A stretch of DNA of 64,000 bases. It comes from Albimonas marina (GTDB lineage Bacteria; Pseudomonadota; Alphaproteobacteria; Rhodobacterales; Rhodobacteraceae). Shown piece by piece: positions 24,647-39,280 of the stretch; the stretch's first letter is position 1, and every line of letters begins with the position of its first letter. The position numbers were made by a program, and so were the translations under genes. The stretch lies in the NCBI RefSeq assembly GCF_029223255.1, contig NZ_JARHUC010000007.1, positions 62,001-126,000 of the forward strand, read 5' to 3'. Under the pieces are notes generated by a model that was not told the origin of the DNA, ran no database searches, and saw only the letters and a list, made by a program, of their open reading frames with translations.

Positions 24647-25198
24647 GAATGGCTCCCTTTGGTGCAGACGCCGTCCGGTCCCGGACGACGGTCTTTCGGA
24701 TGGTTTCGGTTGAGGGACCTGTCCCCTCCCCGCCCCGGGTTCAACCCCGGGCGGGAAACCGCCGCGGCTTCGCCCAGATCCGGCCACGCCGGTCGAGCGC
24801 GCCGCGCGGCGCAGGGCAGGGGGGCGGATCGGGCCGTCTGTTCGCTCTCCCATGCGGGTCGCGGGCCGGGCGCGCGCAGGGCGGGACAGGGGCGCGCGTT
24901 GACAGCGCCCCGCCCGCCGCCTAACTGTCCGCTGGGCTCATGACGGGCCGTCGCGGCGCGGGTCAGGCCCCGTTTAACGCGCCCCCGACCGGCGGGCAAG
25001 CAGGGCGCCGACGCCCCTCTCCCCCCGGTGATGGCGCTTGAGCGGGCCGTTTCGCGCCCCGATCGTATTGGATTTCCGCCCGGGCGGCCGCGAACCGCAT
25101 GGCACCCGGGGCTGGCGCCGCCTACATGGGGCGCTCGGAACGGCATGCGGAGCGGGCTCTACGGCGCTCCCGGCCGGCAGCTAGGATGAAGGCGAGAC
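24647..25198. other. 552-bp divergent intergenic region, PPIase/secA
   Basis: No gene can be supported here. It must contain the promoters of the PPIase and secA genes. An imperfect hairpin (about 24728-24754) lies close to the PPIase start, in its leader. A modest dip in GC content around 25060-25075 may belong to a secA promoter. Some secA genes have a regulated leader, but I see no secM-like frame. Confidence 0.4.
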
Positions 25199-28090
<2,892 letters not shown>

Positions 28091-28094
28091 TCCC

Positions 28095-28174
28095 CCGCGG
28101 CGCCTCCGCGACGGAGGCGCCGCGGCCGGCGTTCCGAAGATCCCGATCCCCCGCCCGCGGCGCGCCGCGGGCGG
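28095..28174 (+). terminator. Tandem hairpins after secA
   Basis: The first is a 13-bp perfect stem with a 5-nt loop (28095-28107 with 28113-28125) right after the secA stop. The second is a 10-bp perfect stem with a 4-nt loop (28151-28160 with 28165-28174) followed by TTCGCGTTT. The second is the likelier terminator. Confidence 0.5.
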
Positions 28175-28296
28175 TTCGCGTTTGGGCGCCGTTTCTTGGG
28201 GCTGGCCGGGGGGAGACCTTCGGCGTCGCGCTTCCTCAGGCTTTTCGCGATATGCTGAGACGGCCGGCAGGGCCGGCCTCTGGCGAGCGTGCTGGC

Positions 28297-28372
28297 CGAG
28301 TCGGGCCGCGCCTCAAGGCCAAGCCCGGCTTCGCCGGGTCGCTGCGCGAGCCTTGACCCGCGACCCGACTCG
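28297..28372 (+). repeat. Decayed relative of the long palindrome, copy E
   Basis: A 76-bp inverted repeat whose arms start and end with GAGTCGG-type and CCGACTCG sequences. It encloses TCAAGGCCAAGCCC and a GCGCGAGCCTTGACC segment, the same order of motifs as the centre of copies A-D. The apex is CCCGGC-TTC-GCCGGG. The outer arms and the 22-bp motif are absent, so the kinship is tentative. It lies between secA and the MFS gene. Confidence 0.5.
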
Positions 28373-28374
28373 CC

Positions 28375-28673
28375 TCTCTGCAGGCGGGAGCGCGGACGCT
28401 GGGCGGCTGCGGGGGGCGTTGCGCGAAGCGCGACGCGCGGAGGCGGTCGAGGCGGGCGTGGGGCGCAGCGCGGGACGGTGGAGGCAGGCCGGGCGGTTGG
28501 GGGCGCGCTTTTCTTTCGGTCCCTCGGACAGAGGCGCGCGACGGGCACGCCGGGGGCGCTTCGAGAGGCGCGTCGCGCAGGCGGGCTTGCGTCGGGCGCG
28601 CAAAAATCGTCTGTCTGCCTGATCAACGATCCGCCCGCATCGCTGGGCGATCCTTCCGCCGGACCTCCCGCCC
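28375..28673. other. Gene-free stretch before the MFS gene
   Basis: About 300 bp with no supported gene. Open frames exist on both strands but have Arg-rich compositions typical of out-of-frame GC-rich DNA. The last 60 bp before ATG 28674 are the probable promoter and leader of the efflux gene. Confidence 0.4.
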
Positions 28674-29921
28674 ATGCGCTTTCCCGCCGCGACCACGCCC
28701 CCCCGTCTGCTGACCCTGATCCTGCTGACCGCAGGAACCGCGGTGACGCTGAACCTGTTCGTCCCCTCGCTCGCGCATATCGCCGAGCACTTCGGCGTCT
28801 CCTACGCCGCGGCGGGGTGGCTGGTGTCGGGCTACCTCGGGGTCACGGCGGTGCTGCAGCTGATCATCGGCCCGCTGTCGGACCGCTTCGGACGCCGGCC
28901 GGTGCTGCTGACCTGCCTGGGCGCGTTCCTCGCGGCCTCTCTGGGCTGCCTGCTGGCGCAGGACTTCGGCACGCTGCTCGCCTTCCGCCTGCTGCAGGGG
29001 GCGATGATCGCGGGCTCGGCCCTGGCGCCGGCCATCGTGCGCGACATGCTCCCCCCGGCGGAGGCCGCCAGCCGCATCGGCTACATCGGCACCGCCATGG
29101 CGCTGGGGCCGATCCTGGGCCCCTCGATCGGCGGGCTGCTCGACGCGGGCTTCGGCTGGCGCGCCGCCTTCGCGCTCTACGCCCTCATCGCCCTGGGGCT
29201 GATCTGCGTGGTCTGGCGGGACCTGGGCGAGACCAACGCCCGCCGCACCGCCGACTTCGGCCGCCAGTTCCGCGAATATCCCGAGCTGCTCCGCTCCCGC
29301 CGCTTCTGGGGCTGCGCGCTGTGCATGGCCTGCTCGGTCGGGGCCTTCTTCGCCTTCATCGCCGGCGCCCCCCTGATCGCGCGCGAGGCGCTGGGGATCA
29401 GCCCCGCGGCGCTGGGCATCGCGCTGGGCTCGATCACCACCGGCTTCGCCGCGGGCGCCTTCCTGTCGGGGCGCTACGCCGCGCGGGTGGGGCTGACGGG
29501 GATGATGCTCGCCGGGCGGGTCGCGGCCTGCGCGGGTCTTGCGGGGGGGCTGCTGCTCGCCCTCTCGGGCCACGTCAGCGTCGCCTCGGTCTTCGGCGCC
29601 ACCCTCTTCGTGGGCTTCGGCAACGGGCTGACCATGCCGTCCGCCAACGCCGGCGCCGTCTCGGTCCGCCCGCGGCTCGCCGGCAGCGCGGCGGGGCTGG
29701 CGGGGGCGCTGAACGTGGGCGGGGGCGCGGCGATCACCGCCGGCGTCACCGCCGCCATCTCCTTCGACCCCCGCGCCTCGGTGCTGCTGGGGCTGATGCT
29801 GGCGCTGTCCTTCCTGGGCCTGCTCGCCGCGGCCTGGGTGCGCCAGGTCGACCGGCGCGAGGCCGCCGCCGGGGGCCTCGCGCTCGGCATGGGCGGATCG
29901 CAGGCGCGCGAGCCGCGCTGA
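28674..29921 (+). CDS. Bcr/CflA-family multidrug efflux MFS transporter
   Basis: A 415-residue 12-helix major facilitator protein. GPLSDRFGRRPVLL (residues ~66-79) is the MFS motif A between helices 2 and 3, and RLLQGAMIAGSALAPAIVRDM matches motif B and the start of helix 5 in drug:proton antiporters of the Bcr/CflA group. These export chloramphenicol, bicyclomycin or other small molecules; the substrate cannot be deduced. It sits in the inner membrane. No regulator gene is adjacent. The C-terminal tail of ~25 residues is hydrophilic. Confidence 0.88.
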   Translation: MRFPAATTPPRLLTLILLTAGTAVTLNLFVPSLAHIAEHFGVSYAAAGWLVSGYLGVTAVLQLIIGPLSDRFGRRPVLLTCLGAFLAASLGCLLAQDFGTLLAFRLLQGAMIAGSALAPAIVRDMLPPAEAASRIGYIGTAMALGPILGPSIGGLLDAGFGWRAAFALYALIALGLICVVWRDLGETNARRTADFGRQFREYPELLRSRRFWGCALCMACSVGAFFAFIAGAPLIAREALGISPAALGIALGSITTGFAAGAFLSGRYAARVGLTGMMLAGRVAACAGLAGGLLLALSGHVSVASVFGATLFVGFGNGLTMPSANAGAVSVRPRLAGSAAGLAGALNVGGGAAITAGVTAAISFDPRASVLLGLMLALSFLGLLAAAWVRQVDRREAAAGGLALGMGGSQAREPR

Positions 29922-29984
29922 GCCGCGCGCCGTCGTTCGTTGACGCCACGCCCCCGCGGCGCGATCCTGTCCGCGGAGGCTCCC

Positions 29985-30371
29985 ATGACCGTGCTGCGCA
30001 TCGTTCCCAACCTCGCCCACCCCGACCCCGCCGCCGGCCGGGCCTTCTGGCAGGAGCTGCTGGGGCTCGAGCCGATCATGGACCTGGGCTGGATCGTCAC
30101 CTGGGCGCCGCCCGCCCATCTCGACGAGCCCGAGCAGCGCCCCCAGCTCTCCATCGCCGCCGAGGGCGGGGGCGGCGCGCCGATCCCGGACCTGTCGATC
30201 GAGGTCGACGACCTCGACGTCGTCCACGCCCGCGCGCTGGCCATGGGCCTGACCATCGAACGCCCCCTGACCGACGAGCCCTGGGGCGTGCGCCGCTTCT
30301 TCCTGCGCGAACCCGGCGGGCGGCTGGTCAACATCCTCTCCCACCAGGGCGCTTTCCTCCCGCAACCGTGA
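29985..30371 (+). CDS. VOC-family (glyoxalase/bleomycin resistance-like) protein
   Basis: A 128-residue single VOC domain with the two beta-alpha-beta-beta-beta modules: NLAHPDPAAGRAFWQELLGLE at the start and IEVDDLDVVHARALAMG in the second half, ending REPGGRLVNILSH. The family covers glyoxalase I, extradiol dioxygenases and drug-binding proteins; the metal-binding positions are only partly evident, so activity is open. ATG has GCGGAGG upstream. It follows the efflux gene by 63 bp on the same strand and could share its transcript. Confidence 0.85.
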   Translation: MTVLRIVPNLAHPDPAAGRAFWQELLGLEPIMDLGWIVTWAPPAHLDEPEQRPQLSIAAEGGGGAPIPDLSIEVDDLDVVHARALAMGLTIERPLTDEPWGVRRFFLREPGGRLVNILSHQGAFLPQP

Positions 30372-30497
30372 GGCGATCCTCCGATCCTATGGCCGCCTGA
30401 CCGTTGACGGGCGGGAGCGCGAGCGCCCATTCTGGCCGCGGCCAGAAAGGCTCGGGCGCCGGCGCCGCCGGCTCACCGTTCGATTGGGAGGAAATCC

Positions 30498-31691
30498 ATG
30501 ACCGACCGACTGCGCTTCGGCGTATTCCTCGCCCCGTTCCACAAGCCGGGCGTGAACCCCACCCTCGCCCTGCAGAACGACCTGGAGCTGATGCAGTGGC
30601 TCGACCGCTGCGGCTATGACGAGGCCTGGATCGGCGAGCACCACTCCGCCGGCTCCGAGATCATCGCCAGCCCCGAGATCTTCATCGCCGCCGCCGCCGA
30701 GCGGACCCGCCACATCAAGCTGGGCACCGGCGTCACCTCGCTGAGCTACCACAACCCGCTGTGGGTGGCCGAGCGGATGGTGCAGCTCGATCACATGACC
30801 CGCGGCCGGGTGATGTTCGGCGCGGGCCCGGGCGCGCTGCCCACCGACGCCAAGATGATCGGCATCGACCCCTCCCAGACCCGCGGCCTGCTGGAAGACA
30901 GCCTCGGCGTGATCATGAAGCTGCTCGAGAGCGAGGAGCCGGTCACCTTCAAGAACGACCGCTGGGACCTGCGCGAGGCGCGCCTGCACCTGCGCCCCTA
31001 CTCGAACTTCGACGTCTGCGCGGCGGCCGTGGCCTCGCCCGCCGGGCCGCGGCTGGCCGGCCGGCACGGCATCGGGCTCTTGTCGATCGGCGCGACCTCG
31101 GCCGCGGGCTTCGACGCGCTCGCCCTGCACTGGGACGTGATGGAGGCCGAGGCCGCCGCCCACGGCAAGACCGTCGACCGGGACAAGTGGCGCCTCGTCG
31201 GCCTCGTGCACATCGCCGAGACCGAGGAGCAGGCCAAGAAGGACGTCGCCTACGGCATGGAGCAGTGGTTCCACTACTTCCAGGCCGTCGCCGCCTTCCC
31301 GCAGATGGCGGTCCCCGGCGACAACCTCGACGAGATGATCGCCTTCATCAACGAGAGCGGCTTCGGCGCCATCGGCACCCCGGACATGGCGGTGGCCCAG
31401 ATCGACCGGCTGATGAAGCAGTCGAACGGCGGCTTCGGCGCCTACCTGATGCTGGCCCACAACTGGGCGAACCCGGAGGCCACGAAGAAGAGCTACGAGC
31501 TGATCGCCCGGCACGTGATGCCCCATTTCCAGGGCCACTTCCTGCCGACGATGGACTCGGCCGCCCGCGCCGAGAAGCTGCGCCCGGAACTGGCGGCCAA
31601 GCACGAGCAGGCGGTCGAGGACATGAAGGCCCGCTACGAGGCCGAGGTCGCCGGCCGCGCGAAGAAGCCCGAGGGCGTCGACGCGGGCTGA
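30498..31691 (+). CDS. Luciferase-like (LLM) flavin-dependent monooxygenase
   Basis: A 397-residue TIM-barrel flavin monooxygenase of the bacterial luciferase superfamily. WIGEHHSAG near residue 45, LGTGVTSLSYHNPLWVAERMVQLDHMTRGR (residues ~76-105) and GAGPGALPTDAKMIG are hallmark segments; relatives are limonene 1,2-monooxygenase-like and use FMNH2 supplied by a separate reductase. A strong AGGAAA site precedes ATG 30498. It stands alone; no reductase gene is adjacent. A 10-bp hairpin and then repeat copy D follow its stop. Confidence 0.9.
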   Translation: MTDRLRFGVFLAPFHKPGVNPTLALQNDLELMQWLDRCGYDEAWIGEHHSAGSEIIASPEIFIAAAAERTRHIKLGTGVTSLSYHNPLWVAERMVQLDHMTRGRVMFGAGPGALPTDAKMIGIDPSQTRGLLEDSLGVIMKLLESEEPVTFKNDRWDLREARLHLRPYSNFDVCAAAVASPAGPRLAGRHGIGLLSIGATSAAGFDALALHWDVMEAEAAAHGKTVDRDKWRLVGLVHIAETEEQAKKDVAYGMEQWFHYFQAVAAFPQMAVPGDNLDEMIAFINESGFGAIGTPDMAVAQIDRLMKQSNGGFGAYLMLAHNWANPEATKKSYELIARHVMPHFQGHFLPTMDSAARAEKLRPELAAKHEQAVEDMKARYEAEVAGRAKKPEGVDAG

Positions 31692-31705
31692 GGCCAGCCG
31701 TCGAA

Positions 31706-31728
31706 GCGCGCGCCCGTTGGGCGCGCGC
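31706..31728 (+). terminator. Hairpin after the LLM monooxygenase gene
   Basis: A perfect 10-bp stem with a 3-nt loop (31706-31715 with 31719-31728) begins 15 bases after the stop codon. No T tract follows, and the repeat motif of copy D begins 9 bases later. Confidence 0.35.
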
Positions 31729-31736
31729 GGGGGAGG

Positions 31737-32012
31737 GAGGCGCCCTGCGGGCGGGCTTCCTCCCTGAGCCGGCCGGGCGCTTCCCGGTCGGGCGGAGGCG
31801 CGGGGGGCGGGCGTCGCGGACGCTCCTGACTCACCAAAGAACAGGGGCCGCGCCTGTCCTTCGGATCCGTCTCTCGCTGACGATGCCTGAGCGAGTCGCC
31901 GGGAGGGGTCAAGGACAAGCCCCCTTCGGGGGTCGCTGCGCGATCCCTGACCCCTCCCGGCGACTCGCTCTTTACGGCATCAGCGAGAGACGGCTCCGAA
32001 GAACAGGCGCTT
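31737..32012 (+). repeat. Long intergenic palindrome, copy D
   Basis: The 22-bp motif is at 31737-31758, then unshared sequence, GCTCCTGACTCACC from 31822 and the palindrome to about 32012. Outer arms 31867-31876 and 31984-31993 pair as CCGTCTCTCG with CGAGAGACGG. Inner arms 31893-31908 and 31951-31966 pair over 16 bp, with bases that differ from copy C yet still pair. The apex is a C-rich/G-rich stem capped by CTTCGG. It occupies the convergent gap between the LLM and grxD genes. Confidence 0.85.
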
Positions 32013-32163
32013 CGTGCGGGCCTGCGGGCGTCGCGCAGGGCGCGCCCGGGGCGTCGGTCGGGGCGTGAGCGGGCAGGAGCGCGCATGCGGAAAGGGCCGG
32101 TCGGGGAGGACCGGCCCGTTCGGGATTTGGCGGGACGCGGGCGCCGGGAGGGGCGCGCGCGGC

Positions 32164-32541
32164 TTACTGGTTGGCTTCGCGGATCTGCTCGGCCTTGGCC
32201 TTGTCGAAGGCCACGCCGTTCTGCTCGAACAGCTGGTCGAGCTCGCCCGACAGCGTCATCTCCGTGATGATGTCGCAGCCGCCCACGAACTCGCCCTTCA
32301 CGTAGAGCTGCGGGATCGTCGGCCAGTCGGAGAAATCCTTGATCCCCTGGCGCACGGCGTCGTCGGCCAGGACGTTCACGTCCTTGAAGTCGACGCCCAT
32401 GAAGTTCAGCACCCCGGCCACGCGGGCCGAGAAGCCGCACTGCGGCATCGACTTGGTGCCCTTCATGAACAGGACCACGTCGTTGGCCTTGATGTCGGCC
32501 TCGATCGTGGCGAAGGCGGGATTGGTCGCGGCTTCGGTCAT
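32164..32541 (-). CDS. grxD: Monothiol glutaredoxin, Grx4 family
   Basis: A 125-residue monothiol glutaredoxin with the CGFS active site (Cys35), MKGTKSMPQ before it, [20 protein letters not shown] with the TVP-like and GG motifs for glutathione and [2Fe-2S] cluster binding. It transfers or stores iron-sulfur clusters and forms a heterocomplex with BolA, whose gene lies 49 bp upstream on the same strand. The C-terminal tail is slightly longer than in E. coli GrxD. Cytoplasmic. Confidence 0.95.
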   Translation of the reverse strand: MTEAATNPAFATIEADIKANDVVLFMKGTKSMPQCGFSARVAGVLNFMGVDFKDVNVLADDAVRQGIKDFSDWPTIPQLYVKGEFVGGCDIITEMTLSGELDQLFEQNGVAFDKAKAEQIREANQ

Positions 32542-32590
32542 TCGCGTCCTCCTCGGGGGACGATTTCGGGTCGGGGGCGCAGAGCCCGGC

Positions 32591-32824
32591 TCAGTCCGGC
32601 GCCCGTGTGGTCAGCGCGAGGGCGTGCAGCTCGCCCCCCATCCGGCCCTTCAGCGCGGCGTAGACCGCCCGCTGCTGCTGGACCCGGTTCATGCCCTTGA
32701 ACTCCGGCGCGATGACGGTCGCCGCGTAGTGGTCCCCGTCGCCGGCGAGGTCGTTGATCTCGATCGACGCGTTCGGGAACGCCTCCTTGATCAGACGCTC
32801 GATCTCGCGGGATTCCATGGGCAT
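32591..32824 (-). CDS. bolA: BolA family protein
   Basis: A 77-residue BolA-like protein. [35 protein letters not shown] carries the variable loop with the conserved Asp-His of this class, and the C-terminus [10 protein letters not shown] the conserved histidine used in cluster ligation. BolA partners with monothiol glutaredoxin in iron-sulfur sensing or delivery; this short form is closer to E. coli IbaG/BolA2 than to the transcription-linked BolA. The start may be 32824 or the second ATG at 32818. Co-transcription with grxD and upstream purL is likely. Confidence 0.92.
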   Translation of the reverse strand: MPMESREIERLIKEAFPNASIEINDLAGDGDHYAATVIAPEFKGMNRVQQQRAVYAALKGRMGGELHALALTTRAPD

Positions 32825-32948
32825 CGGGCAGGCTCCGGATTCATTGCCGTTCCCGCCTAGAAGTAGAACCTGCCGCGCCCGCCTGCAAGGGAGGGCGGCC
32901 GGGCAGGCGAAGGGGCGGCGCGGCGGGCAGGGCCGCCGCGCGCCAGGC

Positions 32949-35144
<2,196 letters not shown>

Positions 35145-35259
35145 GGTCCCTCCTGAACGAAGGTCGCCTTACCATGGCCCCGCGCGCCGGGGCCTCCCGG
35201 TGCGGAAAGGCGAAAGGCGCGGGCCTTCTATCCCGGCGCAGAGGCGAGGAAAAGATCGC

Positions 35260-36204
35260 ATGTCATCCCAGGCCCCCGTCGCGGCCCGATCCGCGGGGGA
35301 CATCTCGCCGCCCCCGCCCGGCGCGTGGCGGGGATATCTGGCGGTCGCGGCCGCGGTGGCGATCTGGGCGAGCTGGATCGTGATCACCCGCGTCCAGGTC
35401 ACCGCGATCCCGCCCTCGGACGTGGCGCTGCTGCGCTTCGCGGTTCCCGCCCTGGTGCTGGCCCCGGTGTGGCTGAAGCGCGGGCTGGTCCCGAAGGGGC
35501 AGCCGCTGGGATCGCTCGCGATCATGGCGGTCGGCTGGGGCGGGCCCTTCGTGATGCTGATCTCCAAGGGGCTCGAGACGGTGCCCGCCTCGCTCTTCGG
35601 GCCGATGGTGCCCGCGACCCTGCCGCTGCTGGTGGCGCTGTTCGACCGGGCGGTGAACGGCGTGCCGGTGCGCGGCGCGCGCCTGCTGGGGCTGGTCCTG
35701 ATCGCGGCCTCGATCGCGCTGATCGTGGGGCCGGCCTTCGCGCGGGCCGACGCAGGCTTCGTGACCGGGCTGCCCTACCTCGTCTGCGCGGCCTGCGGGT
35801 GGACGGCCTTCACGCTGGCCTATCGCTCGACCACGCTGACCGGGCTCGAGGCGACGGCCTACGTCTCGCTCTACTCCACGCCCTTCCTGATCGTCGTGTC
35901 GCTGATCTACGGCAGCGCGCTGCCCGAGGCGACGCTGGGCGAATGGGCCTTCTACCTGGTCTTCCAGGGCGTTCTGGCCGGCGTGATCTCGGTCGCGGCC
36001 TTCGGCTACGCGGTGCGGGCGCTGGGGGTGGCCAAGACCTCCGCCTGGACCTCGCTGGTGCCGATGGGGGCCGCCATCGGCGGCTGGGCCACGCTGGGCG
36101 AGCATCCCGGCCCGCTCGGCTGGACCGCGGTCTGCGCCGCCTGCCTCGGGGTCGCCACCGTCAACGGGGCCTTCGAGGGGCTGCGCCGCCGGCGCCGCGC
36201 CTGA
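35260..36204 (+). CDS. EamA/DMT-superfamily exporter
   Basis: A 314-residue inner-membrane protein with about ten helices arranged as two EamA repeats (residues ~20-155 and ~170-305). WASWIVITRVQVTAI and LGVATVNGAFEG frame the typical drug/metabolite transporter core. Substrates of this group include amino acids and metabolites; nothing here narrows it. The start at 35260 follows GAGGCGAGGA. The upstream open frame overlaps the purL promoter on the other strand and is not coding. Divergent from purL by 115 bp. Confidence 0.86.
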   Translation: MSSQAPVAARSAGDISPPPPGAWRGYLAVAAAVAIWASWIVITRVQVTAIPPSDVALLRFAVPALVLAPVWLKRGLVPKGQPLGSLAIMAVGWGGPFVMLISKGLETVPASLFGPMVPATLPLLVALFDRAVNGVPVRGARLLGLVLIAASIALIVGPAFARADAGFVTGLPYLVCAACGWTAFTLAYRSTTLTGLEATAYVSLYSTPFLIVVSLIYGSALPEATLGEWAFYLVFQGVLAGVISVAAFGYAVRALGVAKTSAWTSLVPMGAAIGGWATLGEHPGPLGWTAVCAACLGVATVNGAFEGLRRRRRA

Positions 36205-36483
36205 CGCCGCGCCCTCGTCCCATCCGCCGATGCGCGGGGGACGCGGGCCATGGCCCATGCGCCTCGCCCGTCGGGGAGAGCGCGGGTCTCTCAGGTCCTG
36301 TCGTGGGGTGTCCGCGGCCCGTAGTGTGGGGAAACGCTTGCGGCCGGTGACGATGGCGCGGGGTTCCTTGGGGGGGTGCTGCGCCGCCGCCGAGGGGGAT
36401 CCGGCCGCGTTCGGACCGCGGACATAGACAATATCCGCATTCGGAGCCGTCGACACAAGGGTCTGCGCACGATCCCGCGAGCC

Positions 36484-39006
36484 TCATTCAGGCCGCGAGG
36501 CCCCCCCGCCGGTCCCTTCCGGACCGGGCAGCAGCCGGGTCAGGCCGACCGAGCCGGCCTCGGCGTCCTGAAAATCCAGCGACATGCGGATCGCGTCGCC
36601 CCGCCGCCACAGCTCGGTCAGGTCGTCGTAGAAGCGCGAGAACGGATGACCGGATTGTCCCGTCGCGATCACGAAAACCGAGCCGTCGGGGTCGGCGAAG
36701 TCCACCGCCATGCGGAAACCGGCGCCGAATCGGCTGACATAGGGTTCGTCCCCCCGCCCGACCGAGGCGGTGCGCATCAGCGTGTAGTCGCCGCCCGACA
36801 CCTCGTGACGGATATTGACCAGCAGGCCCAGCAGGCCGAAGCCGCCCAGGACCTCGTGGTCCATCCGCGCCTCGTGCGCCTCCCCCCAGCGCCAGCCGCG
36901 GGGGTCCGAGCCGTAGGTCTCCGACAGCGTGTTCAACGCGTCGTCCAGCGCCAGCGCCGCGATCTCGGGGCAGGTCTCGACGCGGCTCGTCTTGTCGATG
37001 TCGCACCACACCGCCGCGCCGTCGACGTCGCGGAACACTCGCTCGACGAACTCCGGGCGCGGACCCTCGACGCGGCTGATCGCGGGGCCCAGCTCGTCGC
37101 CCGCGAGCCGCACGGTCAGGCGGCGCATCCATTCCGAGAAGATCAGCGGCTCGGGCGCATGCTCCGACATCTCGCCGTTCCAGTCGCCCAGCATCTCCAG
37201 CGCCTGCTGGCGGCGCGCGACCACCGGATCCTCGGGCGCCGCGGCGCCGGTCCACCACAGGTCCGAGGCGATCAGCGGCAGCACCGCGCGCGCCATCTCC
37301 GAGACCGCGTCGTTCTGCAGGGCCACGGCGCTGTCCTGGCTGTGGAACTCGCGCGCGGCCAGCTGCTTGCGCAGGCGGCGCATCCGGTAGGGGTCGCCCC
37401 AGTGGAAGCTCAGGTGCTCGGGGTAGGCGGCGTCGGTGGTGCGGTTGTTGGCGTTGGCGACCGCGCCGCTCTCGGGCCGCATCACCTTGGGCATGTCGTC
37501 GTAGGGGAGGTAGCCGCGCCAGTCGTTCGCCCCGATCCAGCCCGGGGCGGGCAGGCGGCCCTGGCCGGGGCTGGTCGGGCTGCGCAGGGGCGCGCGGCCG
37601 GTGACGAACATGCCCACGTCGGTGCGGTCCGCGACCGTGATGTTCAGCGCCGGCGCCACGTGGGCGCGCATCGCCTCGTGCGCCGCGTCGATCGAGCGGG
37701 CGTGCATCAGCGCGAACCCGGCCGAGAAGCTGGTGTCGTCGCCGGTCAGCGCCGTCCAGCTCAGCGCCGCCACGTGGCCCGCGGGGGTGACGTCGCCCAC
37801 TCCCATCTGCTCGGGCGGCAGCACCGGGCCGTGGCGGGTCCAGCGCAGCGTGGTCTCGACCCGGTCGCCGCCGGCGAGGCCGATGAACTCGGTCCGCTCG
37901 CGGAACGGCTCCGAGCCGCCGGGGGTCAGGTAGCGGCCCTCGTCCTCGGGATCGAGCTTCTCGATGTAGACGTCGGCGTCGTCGACATAGGCCGAGGTCA
38001 GCCCCCAGGCGAGGTCCGAATTCCGCCCGATCAGCACCAGCGGCATCCCCGGCACCGTCGCCCCGATCACCCCGCCCGACGGCAGCTGCAGCCGCGCGAG
38101 ATACCAAAGCGAGGGCGCCGAGAACCACAGGTGCGGGTCGTTCGCCAGCACCGGCGCCTCGGCCGCGGTGCGCGAGGGGCCCAGCGCCCAGGCGTTCGAG
38201 GCGCCCCCCTCGCCCGGCGGCGACAGGATCTGGCGCCCGGAGGGGCCCTGCGGCCCCGCGAAACGCCCGCCCGGGAACAGGTTGGCGTAGCTCGACCGCC
38301 GCGCGTCGCCCGGGGCGAGCGCCTGCTTCAGGGGCTCGATCTCCGCCCCCTCGGGATAGTCGGGCAGGATGTCGCGCAGCCGCGCGCCCGGCAGCAGCAG
38401 CGACAGCGCCGCGCGCCGCACCTCGACCGCCGCCTGGTCGGTCAGGCGCAGCGCCACGAGCTTGGCGATCGACAGGCTGTCGGCCGGCGTCCAGGGCGCG
38501 ATCGAGGAGGAGAAGAGGTAGAATTCCGGCGCGCCCCGCCCCAGCGCCTCCCGCCCCACGGCGCGGATGTAGGCGTTCACGCCCTTCGCATAGGCCTCGA
38601 GCGCGGCCTGCGCCTCGGGCGTCTGGTGGGCGAGCCCCTCGCGCGCCAGGCCGTAGAGGTCGAGCGCGCGCATCATCCGGTCGACGGGCAGGGTGACCTC
38701 GCCGAACAGCTCCGACAGCCGGCCCTGGGCGGCGCGGCGCGAGGTCTCCATCTGCCACAGCCGGTCCTGGGCATGGGCGAAGCCGAGCCCGTAGTAGACG
38801 TCGGCCTCGGTCTCGCCGCGGATGTGGGGGACGGCGTGCAGGTCGCGCAGCACGTCGACGCGCGCGCTCAGCCCCGGCGCCTCGAAGTCGCGGTCGTAGT
38901 CGGGGATCGAGCCCGAGACGAGCACCCAGGTCAGCGCCAGCGCCCCGAGCGCGAGCGCCGCCATGACGCCGAACAGGCGCGAAAGCCATTTGAAAAGCTG
39001 GGCCAA
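36484..39006 (-). CDS. Penicillin acylase-family N-terminal nucleophile hydrolase
   Basis: An 840-residue Ntn-hydrolase with an N-terminal hydrophobic anchor (residues ~12-32). After residues ~60-240 (alpha chain; HIRGETEADVYYGLGFAHAQDRLWQME) comes GGASNAWALGPSRT, where Ser270 should become the new N-terminus of the beta chain and the nucleophile. The family removes acyl groups from amides, including penicillins and acyl-homoserine lactones; which, if either, applies is undecided. Length and domain order fit quorum-quenching acylases and penicillin amidases alike. It is probably periplasmic. The downstream gap to the convergent DMT gene is 279 bp. Confidence 0.9.
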   Translation of the reverse strand: MAQLFKWLSRLFGVMAALALGALALTWVLVSGSIPDYDRDFEAPGLSARVDVLRDLHAVPHIRGETEADVYYGLGFAHAQDRLWQMETSRRAAQGRLSELFGEVTLPVDRMMRALDLYGLAREGLAHQTPEAQAALEAYAKGVNAYIRAVGREALGRGAPEFYLFSSSIAPWTPADSLSIAKLVALRLTDQAAVEVRRAALSLLLPGARLRDILPDYPEGAEIEPLKQALAPGDARRSSYANLFPGGRFAGPQGPSGRQILSPPGEGGASNAWALGPSRTAAEAPVLANDPHLWFSAPSLWYLARLQLPSGGVIGATVPGMPLVLIGRNSDLAWGLTSAYVDDADVYIEKLDPEDEGRYLTPGGSEPFRERTEFIGLAGGDRVETTLRWTRHGPVLPPEQMGVGDVTPAGHVAALSWTALTGDDTSFSAGFALMHARSIDAAHEAMRAHVAPALNITVADRTDVGMFVTGRAPLRSPTSPGQGRLPAPGWIGANDWRGYLPYDDMPKVMRPESGAVANANNRTTDAAYPEHLSFHWGDPYRMRRLRKQLAAREFHSQDSAVALQNDAVSEMARAVLPLIASDLWWTGAAAPEDPVVARRQQALEMLGDWNGEMSEHAPEPLIFSEWMRRLTVRLAGDELGPAISRVEGPRPEFVERVFRDVDGAAVWCDIDKTSRVETCPEIAALALDDALNTLSETYGSDPRGWRWGEAHEARMDHEVLGGFGLLGLLVNIRHEVSGGDYTLMRTASVGRGDEPYVSRFGAGFRMAVDFADPDGSVFVIATGQSGHPFSRFYDDLTELWRRGDAIRMSLDFQDAEAGSVGLTRLLPGPEGTGGGASRPE

Positions 39007-39280
39007 TCCGCCGTCCCGCGCCGCGCGTTGCGTTCGTTAGGTTCATCGCCGGTCCCGCCGCCGTCGTCTCCGCCCGCGCCCGGCGCGAAAGGGGGGCGCG
39101 GCGGCGTCGGCGGGACGGGGCGATTCCCCGGCGGCTTGACCTGACCATCCCCGGCGGACAGTTTCCAGCCCTGAGGGGCGGGCGACGCCGCGGCGGGGCC
39201 GCGCGCCGGCCCGACCGCCAAGACGCCAGGCATCTTCGCGCGGCGAGGTCGCGCGCCATCATCGGACGGAGGAACTCCCC

